A stretch of DNA of 64,000 nucleotides. It comes from Corbicula japonica. Taxonomy: Eukaryota > Mollusca > Bivalvia > Venerida > Cyrenidae. A program made the position numbers and the translations under genes. Below, one piece after another: positions 1-10,400 of the stretch. The stretch covers positions 1,798,001 through 1,862,000 of the forward strand of contig JAZAYU010000001.1 of assembly GCA_038501625.1 (NCBI GenBank), written 5' to 3'. The notes beneath the pieces were generated by a model. The model did not search any database. It worked only from the letters and a program-made list of their open reading frames with translations, and had not been told where the DNA came from. Every line of letters begins with the position of its first letter. The stretch's first letter is position 1.

Positions 1-542
1 AACGTTATACAATCATTGTATATGACTGCAAATAAACTCCTGAAGTTAACGTATAGGCAGACAATTATAAGGAGGAGAGAGGAGAGAGCTTTCATAAACA
101 GCAAAACATCACGCAAAAAGTATCTAAATCACTGTCAATTAAGCGACATTGGTCTGAAACTGAACGAGAGGAAGATTGTCGTAATTATAATATTTAAGTC
201 TGGAAAATCTGGATCTCATTAAAAATATAGACCGATTCTCACAAGGCGGGTGACCTAAGTTAACATCGTGTGCTTTAGCAAACGCAAATAAATGAACCCC
301 TTACCTAACATGCAATATTACAAGCTTTCTATATTTTTCTAATCGCAGTGAAATTCATGTTTTGTTATATGCTACATTGTAGAAATATACTGCGCTGACA
401 AAGACTCGGAAAATGAGGAACATTATAAACGCCCACAACCCTATTACCAAAGTTTTGTTTTTTAATACTGACTTACTGAAACTTTTTTATTGGTCTATTA
501 AAATGGATTTCAAAGTAATACAGAAAGTTTTTCATTAAAAAC

Positions 543-690
543 TGGGCACAAGATCATGAAACTAAGTTTTGAGATCAGTCCTAAATTTCAAGGATCTGAT
601 TGGCTGAAATGGCGACTGGTCGCCATTTCAGCCAATCAGATGCTTGAGATTTGAGACTGATCTCCAGATTTTGTTTTATGATCTTGGACA
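543..690. repeat. Foldback palindrome family, copy 1
   Basis: A long inverted repeat with axis GGCGACTGGTCGCC (611-624) and arms containing TGATTGGCTGAAAT / ATTTCAGCCAATCA. Outer parts (GATCATGAAACTAAGTTTTG) are diverged. Confidence 0.85.
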
Positions 691-1192
691 CTGTCTTCAT
701 CTTCAAAAAAATTTATATTGAAGTAGTCTATGTAATAAGCAGCCAAACAAGAGAAGAGGCTGTGTCTTCTGGATGTGGCCATTCCTGCATATTTCACTTT
801 GTTGTATGCAACTTTCAATGAAAAGGGAATACATCTGCACCATAGAATAGATCTTAAGAAATAAAGATCAACTTGATAAAACCAGTAAAGTTAACGAAAT
901 ACTCTTAGTTTTATATACATATATGTGCTATTCGTTCAAACGTCCAAATATCTTGCCTAAAAGATATTTTAACGCCCATTTTTGCGTAAACAGACAGTAT
1001 TTTTAATATTAACTCATTTAGATTTACTTAACAATACGTGGTTGAACATGGGCATTTGTAAGTGTGATGTGTGCTTCTTTTTAGCGTTTTCTTCATAATT
1101 TCCTAGACGGGAATTCAACTGATTGTTGTAATAAACAGAGAAATGTCCCTAACATCAGAACGGCTTGCATATGCATTATGCTGGGGCTGCAG

Positions 1193-1258
1193 AAAAAGGT
1201 GAAATATGCATATCAGGAATTGCCACATTCTGAAAAAAACACACAGTCAAGAAGAAGA

Positions 1259-1310
<52 letters not shown>

Positions 1311-1369
1311 ATGGTTAATAAAATGATCAGTTTCAAAAAAGGCACCACAAACAATTAACAAAAACAAAA
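1193..1369 (+). mobile_element. MITE-like family, copy with GA microsatellite
   Basis: GTGAAATATGCATATCAGGA ... then a GA run (1262-1309) followed directly by GCATGGTTAATAAAATGATC and CACAAACAATTAACAAAAAC. Confidence 0.75.
1262..1309 (+). repeat. (GA)n microsatellite inside a MITE
   Basis: About 24 GA units within the copy at 1193-1369. Confidence 0.95.
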
Positions 1370-1678
1370 ACAAAAATATACACTTGTAAAAAATTCTACG
1401 TGCACACACTTTCGTTTATTTTTCTCATAAAAAGTATCCGAATTCAATGACATGTGTTTGTCATCTCAAAATACTTGATTACAAAAACACATAACTTTAT
1501 AGTCTATTTCTGCGTATTCCCCTGATATTGATAGGCCTTCATTATTATTTTAATTATTTTGAAATTTAACTCTAATGACTTTGAAAACCAACATTGATAC
1601 TTGGTGTTCACGTGGAACATTTTTGAGTAGTTTTTGTCATATAAAAACTCAGGATTTTCGCTATGCTACAATTCTCAC

Positions 1679-1778
1679 CTGCTATAAGCCAGTAAAACTC
1701 TTCCTCCGCTTCCGAATCATTCTTAGTTAACTTTATCCAGCTGTCCTCGGCATTGAAATAATCCAGTGAGTGTTGCAC
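1679..1778 (-). CDS. TRPC-like channel, coding exon 10 (S3-S4 segment); last exon in window
   Basis: The exon is 100 nt, phase 0 in and phase 1 out; acceptor atattctgtag, donor gcag|GTGAGA. Residues 545-577: VQHSLDYFNAEDSWIKLTKN, then DSEAEEEFYWLIA plus one base. This is the acidic, poorly conserved loop after S3; the equivalent in TRPC5 precedes the tryptophan-bearing start of S4. The placement rests on splice signals, phase and position more than on similarity. No further exon of this gene was found between 1 and 1678, so the rest (S4 to the C-terminus) lies beyond the left edge. Confidence 0.8.
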
Positions 1779-3358
1779 CTACAGAATATATAGAAAACTT
1801 CAACGAAAAAACTGAGTTAATGTTTTTTTAATTTTAAATAAAAACAACCGCGATAATAAAATAACTAACGGTGAACGTACTATTGAAAAAAAGTTATTTT
1901 TTTTAGATTTTCAAAAGATTCGGTCTTAGAAAATTGGCTAAATGTGTCAATGGATAATATACCGGTAACTGAAGATCTGTTTATATTATTTTTACGTTTC
2001 CTCGGTCATATGGTGATTTTATAAGTGATAAAAAATACATGAAAATTATGTATCTTAGTATGTGGAAAGTTTAGAGAATGATATGTTCGGCGAAGTAAGG
2101 TTGCCAACTGGTTAAATGTATATGGATATCGTATGCACGCTTTTAGTAATACCATGAATGCCTTTTAAAAAGTTTATATGTATGGAATTAGGAGGTTTAG
2201 TGTCGTTTCAAATTTCGTTTGACTGTGTTATGAGTCATGTTTAATGATTTTTTTGGTCTATTCGTAACTGCTGCAAACACTATTGTAACAAATATTAAAA
2301 AAAAACAAACAAGGTTTCCGTTTCATTTCAGAAAATAATATTTTACCGTTTCCACAAAAATAATATTGTTTGCGTCTAATTAAAGAATTTCAATTAAGCC
2401 ATTAAATTGAAATCGAGCATTATCTTTACAAACGTGGGATACGTGGAGTTTGAAGGATTTCTAGAGAAATTGTCTGCTGACAGCTTGATGACGATATGTA
2501 AATGTAATCAATATCTGGCAGAATGCAAATCAGTTTTAGAATTGCATAACTGAACGTATAAATACGGATTTTGTAGTATAATTAAATGAAAATGCTTAAT
2601 ATGCAGCTGAGATCAATTCAAGTTAGAAGATTGTTACATCGTGAAATAGATTAGACCAGATGAAAAAGACAACAATGTTATAACAAAGATTATTACTCTT
2701 CAGGCCCCGTTTCGAGCGAACAAATTAATTTACATTGTCTGCGTAAATAGCTGAGGGTAATTATTGTTAACATTCAAACCTGTATTAAGCAGCCACCCAA
2801 GGGAGTAACTAAAAGTGGCTGCTTACCAGAGGTGGTTGTTTAAGACAGATAAACTTGAAACATTATTTCAGTTTAGGAAATATTTAAACTAGCTATTTAT
2901 GGCAGGTGTTTCTGAATGTGTGTGGCTGCTAAGGCAGGTTTAACTGTGTTTAAAATTTAAAGGATAGAAATAAATCACAAAAGGACAGCATGGGTGATAT
3001 ATTAAAATTGATATCAAGATGTCAATCATCTTTAGAAAAGCTTATTTAAAATATGAGAGAGGAACGAAGTAAGAACGCATAATAAAGAACTAATATTTTT
3101 ATTACAAAATCACAGTAATTTTGTTTGGTGTTTTATAGTTAATTACAATTGATGAAAAACAAACAAACCATTGGAATGCTATGTAAGTCATACATAAGTG
3201 AAACAAAAATTTAATCAGATACGGAATGTTTTGGTGACTGTCATTTTAGTTGGATGATAGCACAACAGAGCCTCATTACAACCTCAAAATATCCGTCTTC
3301 GGGAATTAATATTTAATCGAAAAAAAACCCGTAAAAGTTAATTAAAACCAGGCCATAC
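1779..3358. other. Intron 9 of the TRPC-like gene
   Basis: About 1.6 kb of AT-rich sequence between exons 9 and 10. I see no gene and no repeat clearly shared with the rest of the window. Confidence 0.6.
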
Positions 3359-3498
3359 CTTAATTAGTGTGAGGAATCTGAGCGTGAACGATGTGATATA
3401 CAAGGTAAGGACTGCAAAGTCCAGGTAGTTGTACAGTGCCTCAAAGTAGTTGTAAATCCCCTCCGAGTATACCTGCTTCAATTCCTGCCAAAGCATAC
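3359..3498 (-). CDS. TRPC-like channel, coding exon 9 (end of S2, S3)
   Basis: The exon is 140 nt; it starts with gt to complete Gly and ends in phase 0. Acceptor: ttttcttatag; donor: aag|GTATGG. It encodes residues 499-544: MLWQELKQVYSEGIYNYFEA, then LYNYLDFAVLTLYITSFTLR and FLTLIK. WQELKQVYSEG...NYLDFAVLTLYITSF is the TRPC signature after S2 (WGEIKEMWDGG...WNLMDFAMNSLYLATIS), covering the S2-S3 linker and S3 (about 522-543). Confidence 0.95.
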
Positions 3499-4097
3499 CT
3501 ATAAGAAAAGTACAAGAAGGTTCACTTTTTGAATATTTACAATATATAAAAATTAAAGAAAACAGCAACGTCGGCGCCTTAAGTTTCATTAACAAACTGG
3601 ATGCTATCGATCAGTTTCTTGGCATATTGGAATTTTTAATCACCCAATTATAAAAATCTCTTTTATTTTATATTCTCAGATTCTCTGTCAAAACTATATT
3701 CTGTTTAGTTTTGCCCATTGTGAACTTGCCAAAAATGTGAAATACTGCACTTTGTGATAAAAACATGAATTTTTGCACAAATGATGATTGAACAAACATA
3801 ATGATGTACAGAAGCATTTTAAAACCATCATACTACTAGTTTCATTACCAATTTTCGCCTTTGCCAATAGAAAGACCAATGCCGTAACTTAAAGCCTACG
3901 TTTGAGCTACTTAAATATGAAAACAAAATTCATTAATGTAGATTAAAATTAATATCATCTTTATATTAAATATTAGTTACATGCAACATAAAATCACTTA
4001 GCAATAACTCGTTTTTGCCGCAATGACAGGTAACTATAATCAGTTGTTGCGATAACCATTTTAGTAGGATCTGGCTGAACAAAATATAATAGATAGA

Positions 4098-4540
4098 AAA
4101 GTCAAATATGCATAGTAGGAATCGCCAATCCCAGAAAAAACACACCTCCCGACGCAGCCAAAAAGTAGCGAGAAAAGGAAAGCATTGGTGTATAAGAATA
4201 TCAATTCCAAATGACAAACAATTCAAGAAAAAACAAATTGGGGTATTACAGCCTATGAACATTGGGAAAAACAGTTTGCCACTGTGGTTTTAAAACAAGG
4301 TTCTAGGGTACACCAACTTCACATTTGCACCAACGGGTTCTCATCTGAACAAACAAGTAAATGTTGTCTTTGTGAAATAACTCCAGCCCACCTATCAACT
4401 CGGCAATGGTGTATGCAAAAGCGCACACACACATAAAAGGTAAAAAGGTAAGAAGCTTATAGCATTTTAAGCAAAAGGAAGGACAGGTACTCAATAACCC
4501 AACCGAGATCATAGACCCTGGAGTCAAATCAATCCTGTTA
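4098..4540 (+). mobile_element. MITE-like family, near full-length copy
   Basis: From AAATATGCATAGTAGGAATC through AACAAACAAGTAAATGTTGT to CTGGAGTCAAATCAATCC. Confidence 0.7.
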
Positions 4541-4960
4541 CAAGATTTTCTTATAAACCTTCAAAAACACTTAAACCCCTGCCGATGTCGCCCAAACATA
4601 GATCAACGGTCAACTTAAGATGAATTAAGTACCAGGCATGCGCTGTATAAAAACATGTCGGTAACCTTTCTTTTTGAATGTACCGCTTACGGATAACAGA
4701 GCCGTCGTTAATTACTATGCAAATATACAATCTGCTGTTCATATCGTCAAAGGAGGATCTACTTTTTACATATTATTCTGAAGAAGAATTATACAGTAAC
4801 TAACATTTTTTGTTATGATTTGAAATTCTCTGCCTATAGGATCAGTTCGTATTATAAAAGATATGACAAACATGTACATTGAATGTTTAAATAACAATGT
4901 TCTCATGTTCCAAAACACTAAAACTATTTTTTAAATAAGCCTTTGTTCCAAGGCAGTACC

Positions 4961-5118
4961 CCAAGGGTTCTCTATCTCGTTAATTGTTTGTGGCGTCTTT
5001 TTTGAATTGACATACTTATAACAGCACGCTCTCTTTGCCTCTCTTCATTTTTCGCTGCATGGGGAGGCTGTGTTTTGTGAGTTTGGCGATTCCTAATATG
5101 CATGATTTCCTTTTTTAT
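4961..5118 (-). mobile_element. MITE-like family, inverted partial copy
   Basis: CCCCAAGGGTTCTCTATCTC ... CATGGGGAGGCTGTGTTTTG ... CGATTCCTAATATGCATG. Confidence 0.65.
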
Positions 5119-5463
5119 AGGGCAATGTCAAACCTTTATTAATATCTTGCAAGCTACGTGTTTATATATTATTATGAAAAATGACTTGATGGGAATGCAT
5201 CTATGAAATTTACAAGCAACAGGATAAGACACATTTTAAGAAGTGGATGACAATATTTTACCGACAACACCAAAGACAAAATAAAGGATGCATTCTAGTA
5301 CGATGAAATCACAACATGATATCGCGTTCGGTTTGTTTCTATATCCGACACATCTCGGGAGAATATTGCTGACAGAGCAAACTCAACTGCCTGCTATCAA
5401 TACTGATTAGCTTTGTCTGGTTACATGTCGTATCCAGCCACGTATTTCAATGTTTTAAGAATA

Positions 5464-6020
5464 CACTCAACCAAAGTTCTAATTGGTCATTAATTGTATA
5501 TGTTTACAATGTATACTAGTTTCGTTTCTTCCCTATGTCAACAGAGGTTGTGGAAAGAACTGTTTTGTCTTGAAATCAATTATCTAATGTCTTTTTAATT
5601 TTTATTTATTGTTTTCTTAAATGAATCCAATACCATTTACTTACACCGCAGAGTCAAAATTAGAAAGGTCTGTAATTGAAAGGGAAGTAATTTTAAAATT
5701 GAATACTTTGAAAGGGGTTTATTTAATCAAATGTGCTGTTGATTCATCATGTTTTCTTTTTTTCTACTAATTAGGGGTCCTATGAAAACAAAATTAAGAA
5801 CAAATGTCTGTTTGCTTGACATTTTTATGCAAGAAATGCATTTTAGCAAAATTAAGGATAACTCTCGCCAAACTATTTCAAAGTCAATTATTACAAGATT
5901 AAACTAAACCTTAAGTTGAAAACTGTTGTTGACATATGATCACAAATAAAGAGTGAATTCAATGTCTTTCTAATAAAAAATTACGGACAGAAAGTGACCA
6001 ACTAGAACTTTTGGTGAGTG
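5464..6020. mobile_element. Mariner-type MITE, copy A (TA target duplication)
   Basis: A 557-bp element with terminal inverted repeats of about 26 bp (CACTCAACCAAAGTTCTA ... TAGAACTTTTGGTGAGTG) flanked by TA on both sides. The second copy at 27286-27848 is similar along its whole length. No transposase is encoded. TA duplication and size suggest a non-autonomous Tc1/mariner derivative. Confidence 0.85.
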
Positions 6021-6917
6021 TATAAACTGACACCGTTTTAGGCTCTCTTAATTTTAATTTGTTTAAAAAGGAACAAATGATTTATTATTGATATATAAAT
6101 ATTTAATTAATGTACCCAATAATGAATAAAAACAACAAGCAATCTCAACAATGCCTTAGCCATATTTGAGTCTACAACATTTTGATATCTGTCGTGTTTA
6201 GTTGCTCTGTTTTCAATAAGGAGGACAGGTTGTGTTTTCTGGATTTGGCCATTCTTGATATGCATCATCCGTCTATTTAGGAATTTAACAGAGACTTGCA
6301 AACCGTTGAATGTAATTAAAATTGAAATCTAACTTGTTTGATAATAAAAAGTAGTCAACATTCACTAATCTTACGTAATAGAATTTCTTTTTACACTCAA
6401 ATTAATTTAAAAAAATATACACATATTCGCAACTCGTAATTTGTAACGAGAAATTCATGATTTTCAAAGTAATTGGTGACTGCTGATAATGCTTATAATG
6501 ATTTTTTCTAAATATTTGTCTAATGTTTTAAGAGCTAAATGGCAAATACACTTTTACGGTGATTTCTTTGGAGAAAAACATGTTTTTTTTTGCGCAAACT
6601 ATCTTAATGGTAGAAAACATGAACTAAACAAGACAACTACTCACTTCTTAAAATGCAGACTTTAAAAATGTTCTAGATTAAAAACATATTTTGGCTTCTT
6701 CTGACATTGCTTGTTACTGTATTTATAAATGTTCATTTATATGTGCAGTTGTGTCTGACTTTATGAAGTTTTCTAGGGAAATCTTGAAAAAGAACATAAA
6801 AGCCACATGAGTGCCTTTTATTCAAGCAATCATATGTTTGCTGATTGAACTCCAAGTGTTCATGTATCGGTAAGGTCATCGGATACATACACATTTTGCT
6901 TGACTATGTCATTATTT

Positions 6918-7175
6918 TCTTATTTTCTGTGCTTTTGCATGCATAATTGTCGAGCGCCTAATTAGCTGGCAGATTTGAGTTACATTGTAATTCCCCTTGG
7001 AAAACTGTACTTGTTTGTTTATATGATAACCAATAAGGGAAAGTGTCATGTTGGTGCGACCTAGAATGTTCAAGACGGTAACCGTTTCGGCTTTCATTTT
7101 CGTGAATTTTTTTATGGCTTTGTGTCGGGTGAACATCTTCTTCTCTAAATGGGGCATTTCATGATATGCATACTA
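6918..7175 (-). mobile_element. MITE-like family, inverted partial copy
   Basis: TGTGCTTTTGCATGCATAAT ... ACTTGTTTGTTTATATGATA ... ATTTCATGATATGCATAC. It begins about 100 bp past exon 8. Confidence 0.65.
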
Positions 7176-7272
7176 TTACGTTGTTTTTTAATTTAAGAAT
7201 TTCCACGAATAATATTTATACGAGCCCACAAGAAAAAATTCTATAATAAATATCATTGTGACTTAACATTAC

Positions 7273-7394
7273 CAATGATCCAGATGGACAGAATGATATT
7301 GATGGTCTGCGGTCTGAACGCCCGTAATTTGAAATCAATAGGAAAAGAATGATTGCCTGGCAATATGTAAGGCGAGTCGACCAAAAATTTCTCT
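7273..7394 (-). CDS. TRPC-like channel, coding exon 8 (S1-S2 loop and start of S2)
   Basis: The exon is 122 nt, phase 2 in (a completes AAA Lys) and phase 1 out (g of a Gly codon); acceptor tatctttcag, donor ttg|GTAATG. Residues 457 to about 497: EKFLVDSPYILPGNHSFP, then DFKLRAFRPQTINIILSIWII. The ending RPQTINIILSIWIIG continues into MLWQELKQVY of exon 9, matching the TRPC pattern xxxEWMILPWVLGFIWGEIKEM of S2. The loop has no extra insert of note. Confidence 0.92.
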
Positions 7395-7956
7395 CTGAAA
7401 GATAAAACAAGCAATTACTCAATAAATTACAAAAAATGAAACTAAGTGTATAAGCTAAATATGTCACCCACGTTATTTCGAGATAGCAAATTCAGAAAAG
7501 ATAATTCAATGCCTCTCATGACGAAGAATCGTTAACATTGTTTTTTAGATCCATTTTTTGCGACTCCCAAGAGAACGCTCCAAAACAACACACTTTTTAA
7601 TGCTAATTCTACAACTTTATTAAGAATTTATTTTACATTTTGTCAAATTCAAGTCAACTTATCCATGCATTTCAGTATTTAAGTTAAAAGACAAAAAAAA
7701 TCCTTACAAAAGTACACAATGTATCAGTATAATCAAATCATATGTATAATCATTAATGGTGTCAGTAAGTAAACAGTAACCGGTGTCATGCAGTGGTGAT
7801 AACGTTTATCCTGTCAACCTTGTTTGGGGTTTTCCCGGCTAACTCAATTGTTAGTTTGACAGAAATTGCATGGCTAATCGCAGTCGCCGTTCGGGTTGGC
7901 TCCCCAGTAGGGGCAATATCATCTAAAGTTTTAAATAATTGCCACTTAAAACTTAC
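7395..7956. other. Intron 7 of the TRPC-like gene
   Basis: A 562-bp intron. Its 5' part on the minus strand (7790-7945) is a tRNA-like SINE in the opposite orientation, starting within about 15 bases of the donor. The rest shows nothing recognisable. Confidence 0.6.
7790..7945 (+). repeat. tRNA-derived SINE, antisense to the gene, beside exon 7 donor
   Basis: TTCCCGGCTAACTCAATTG (A-box-like), CCGTTCGGGTTGGCTCCCCA (B-box-like), then the tail AGTAGGGGCAATATCATC. The same head and tail recur at 42590-42690, 44930-45000 and 46470-46560, so this is a SINE family and not a functional tRNA. Confidence 0.65.
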
Positions 7957-8111
7957 TTATAATACTTGTATTGGTTAGGGAAGTTGGACAGAGATATTTG
8001 AGCGGATGGGTTCTCCATCATACTGGATGTAAGCAACATGACGAGAAAGGCAACAAAAGACATGGTATGACCGATGAACTTGATACATGGATACCGCAGA
8101 AATCTTCCGAT
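7957..8111 (-). CDS. TRPC-like channel, coding exon 7 (S1)
   Basis: The exon is 155 nt; acceptor gtttcaattcag, donor ataa|GTAAGT. It encodes residues 406-456 plus two bases of the next codon: IGRFLRYPCIKFIGHTMSF, then VAFLVMLLTSS, then MMENPSAQISLSNFPNQYKYY. YPCIKFIGHTMSFVAFLVML aligns with [20 protein letters not shown] of TRPC5, the S1 helix (about 415-437). The following polar stretch is the S1-S2 extracellular loop. A tRNA-like SINE lies in the intron just beyond the donor, on the opposite strand. Confidence 0.94.
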
Positions 8112-9118
8112 CTGAATTGAAACAAGCAATAGAAAATTTGTAACGGCGACAACTGTTAAACATAAATGGAAGAAATTCCGAACGAATGATACTCATCAAA
8201 ATAAAGAGAAACCTACCACTATATTTTTGGAAAACAAAGAGACAAATGGAAATGCTTCTTTGCAATCTTCCATTTAAACAAACGACTAAGACACACACAC
8301 TTGTTTTAAGCATAAGAAATATAAAAAAAACGCATATAAAATACATACAATTTACATCTACAGCTACAATTAACAAAGCTCGCCATTTTGTATCTGGAAG
8401 AATTGGTGAAATATGCAGTGTCAGATTTCTTTTTTGTTGATCCTAGCTTGTAACGGCCAGTGTCAATGTATTATCAATTGGTGTTTAACCTTGGGTGCAT
8501 CTACGTCACTCTTTGAATGCCAGTTTATTATTTTTAAATAAGCCCCGAAGTGCAAAATGTGTCTTCGGAAAGGTTACGTCATTTCTTGAAATAATGTCAT
8601 AAAATTTAGCTGACTACATTGATTATTATGCATTTTGCGGGAATTCATAAAAGATGAAATCTACATTGGGCACAACATATAATGTTTAGATAGCAACGAA
8701 ACATTAACATCACTCCAACCAAAAATGCCAAAATATCATCATCCGGCTCATATGTATACGATTTTTTGTGAGTTAATTCCAACACAACGACAAAATTGAC
8801 AAAGTAGGAATATTGAAATCGACGTTACTTAAACAATATTTCCGAGCAAATAATTATAAAACCTTCTTGTATTTCTGGTCTTGCATTATGTGAATAACAA
8901 ACAAATATTAACAGTGATTCTGGAGCAGATACCATATTTTTAGCCTCGCGAAAACATTGTTACAGTACTTATCATAATAACCCAAGGCCTGACAATGCAC
9001 ATTTAAGAATATAAGTCTACTATTATAATAATATAAGTATTTTATTTTAATAATATTAACTTGACATTTTGGAGTTAAAATATCAATAAATGGATCGTCA
9101 TGAGAAGCGTGGTCTTGC
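8112..9118. other. Intron 6 of the TRPC-like gene (GC-AG)
   Basis: A 1,007-bp intron opening with GCAAGA and closing with caattcag. Exon codons on both sides join in frame exactly where TRPC homologues are continuous. No repeat or gene is evident inside. Confidence 0.8.
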
Positions 9119-9283
9119 CTGTGATTTCGGAGCAAACAGGTAAAGTATGCACATAAAGGGGTATCCTAATGTAATAAAGGAGACCAGCATGGACCGGAAG
9201 AACCAATTCGACCTCTCTAGAGCGCGCAGATCCGAGTACCAGATGCTGACCAACTTCTGCTGGCAACTTGAATGAGCCACGAA
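9119..9283 (-). CDS. TRPC-like channel, coding exon 6 (pre-S1 helix; GC splice donor)
   Basis: The exon is 165 nt, 55 codons, phase 0. Acceptor: cttttgtttcag. It encodes residues 351-405, starting FVAHSSCQQKLVSIWYSD (the invariant FVAxxxCQQ of TRPCs), then a hydrophobic helix about 377-400 (SMLVSFITLGYPFMCILYLF) and APKSQ. This helix corresponds to the pre-S1 elbow. The donor is cag|GCAAGA: no GT lies at the correct place, and the frame joins perfectly to exon 7 (APKSQ-IGRFLRYPCIK), as in family members (ISPRSNLGLFIKKPFIK). It is therefore a GC-AG intron. A 136-bp palindrome begins about 24 nt upstream of the acceptor (9310-9445). Confidence 0.94.
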
Positions 9284-9309
9284 CTGAAACAAAAGTGAGA
9301 CCAAAGTCC

Positions 9310-9445
9310 AAGGTTATAAAACTGAGCATGAAAACCAGTCTCAAATCTCAAGCATCTGATTGGCTGAAATGGCGACCAGTCGCCATTTCAGCCAATCAGA
9401 TGCTTGAGATTTGAGACTGGTTTTCAAACTCAGTTTTATAACCTT
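9310..9445. repeat. Foldback palindrome family, copy 2 (next to exon 6 acceptor)
   Basis: A near-perfect 136-bp palindrome: arms of 67 bp (AAGGTTATAAAACTGAGCAT ... GATTGGCTGAAATGGCGAC) around a 2-bp centre, with only about two mismatches. On the gene's strand it ends 24 nt before the exon 6 acceptor. Confidence 0.93.
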
Positions 9446-10167
9446 CAGCCCAAATACATATAAATAACGTATTTAATCTGCTAATGTAACAGTGAGATCA
9501 TAAGCTTCTTAAACGTCGTATTATGTAATTTACATCCAAAGATTATATTTTGCTGGAAATATTTTACAAACCTCATCAGTTTGTCATTGTAACCATTTAG
9601 AGAAACACATATAAAGTTATTGTGGAAAAACCGAGGTTCAACTATTTATAATAGGTACATTTTGATTGACCCTTCCTGCGTTAACCCTTATGTCTGTATC
9701 ATTCGTGACGTTATAGAGCCTTACAGTTATTTGGGGCGGAATGTCAGAAAATTTCCTTAAAGTTAATCTTGTTTCTTGTCCATCAGGCGTGTTACTGAAT
9801 GCAGATATTACGCTTATGAGACATATTGCCTCAAATGAACCTTACCGCATGCATGTAGTCAGATTTTGGTCGGTGTTTTTTTTTAGTTTTATCACGTTTC
9901 GAAAGAAGCTATTACAATTCATATCAATAAAAATGTCTATGAATAACTGAATTTCAAATATCACTCAACACGGCTTTTGGTATCCAAGTAATGCGGAAAA
10001 CCTTTTAAAATAATATATGATTATACCAGATAATTTCTGTAAATTTAAGCAGTAAGTTGTATTCAAAATAGAGGCATCCGAAATATTACCTCAGAGTCTG
10101 TAATTTTCCATTTGAAACAAATGTAAAATTAATATTCCTTTATTTGATAGACACATTATTCTGTAAA

Positions 10168-10400
10168 AAGTGAGATATTACTATCAGGAATAACCAATCC
10201 CAGAAAACACTGTCTTCCCACCGAGCGAAAACGTAGAGCGGAAAAGAGAGCATGTTTTTATAAGAATATCAATTTCAAATAAGAAGCCACGAACAATTAA
10301 CGAAAAAGATTACCCTTGGGGTTACCGCTTTTGAACGGTAAGTGGCATTCACTTCACACTTGCCCAAACATGTTCTCATATCAATACACTAGTAGAAACT
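10168..10400 (+). mobile_element. MITE-like family, partial copy
   Basis: GTGAGATATTACTATCAGGA ... GCCACGAACAATTAACGAAA ... TGCCCAAACATGTTCTCATA. Confidence 0.65.

Larger units (their letters stand above)
1..1678. other. Intron 10 of the TRPC-like gene (partial)
   Basis: There is no coding exon here. The stretch holds a foldback palindrome (543-690), a short inverted piece of the abundant MITE-like family (745-800) and a plus-strand copy of it with a long GA run (1193-1369). The rest is unremarkable AT-rich sequence. Confidence 0.6.
4690..6160 (+). repeat. Segment homologous to 63130-63960 (copy in intron 8)
   Basis: It shares AATATACAATCTGCTGT, the TTTGTCTGGTTACATGTCG region, AATATTGCTGACAG and AATGAATAAAAACAACAAGC in the same order with the right-hand copy. 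The MITE at 5464-6020 is present only here. Confidence 0.6.
3499..7272. other. Intron 8 of the TRPC-like gene
   Basis: About 3.8 kb. It holds a near-complete MITE-like copy (4098-4540), inverted pieces of the same family (4961-5118, 6210-6275, 6918-7175), and a segment (about 4690-6160) homologous to 63130-63960 that is interrupted by a TA-flanked MITE (5464-6020). No coding exon was found. Confidence 0.6.

Noticed and set aside
1176..1409. Minus-strand reading frame with a long alternating Leu-Ser tract
   Set aside because: It is the GA microsatellite of a MITE read in one frame.
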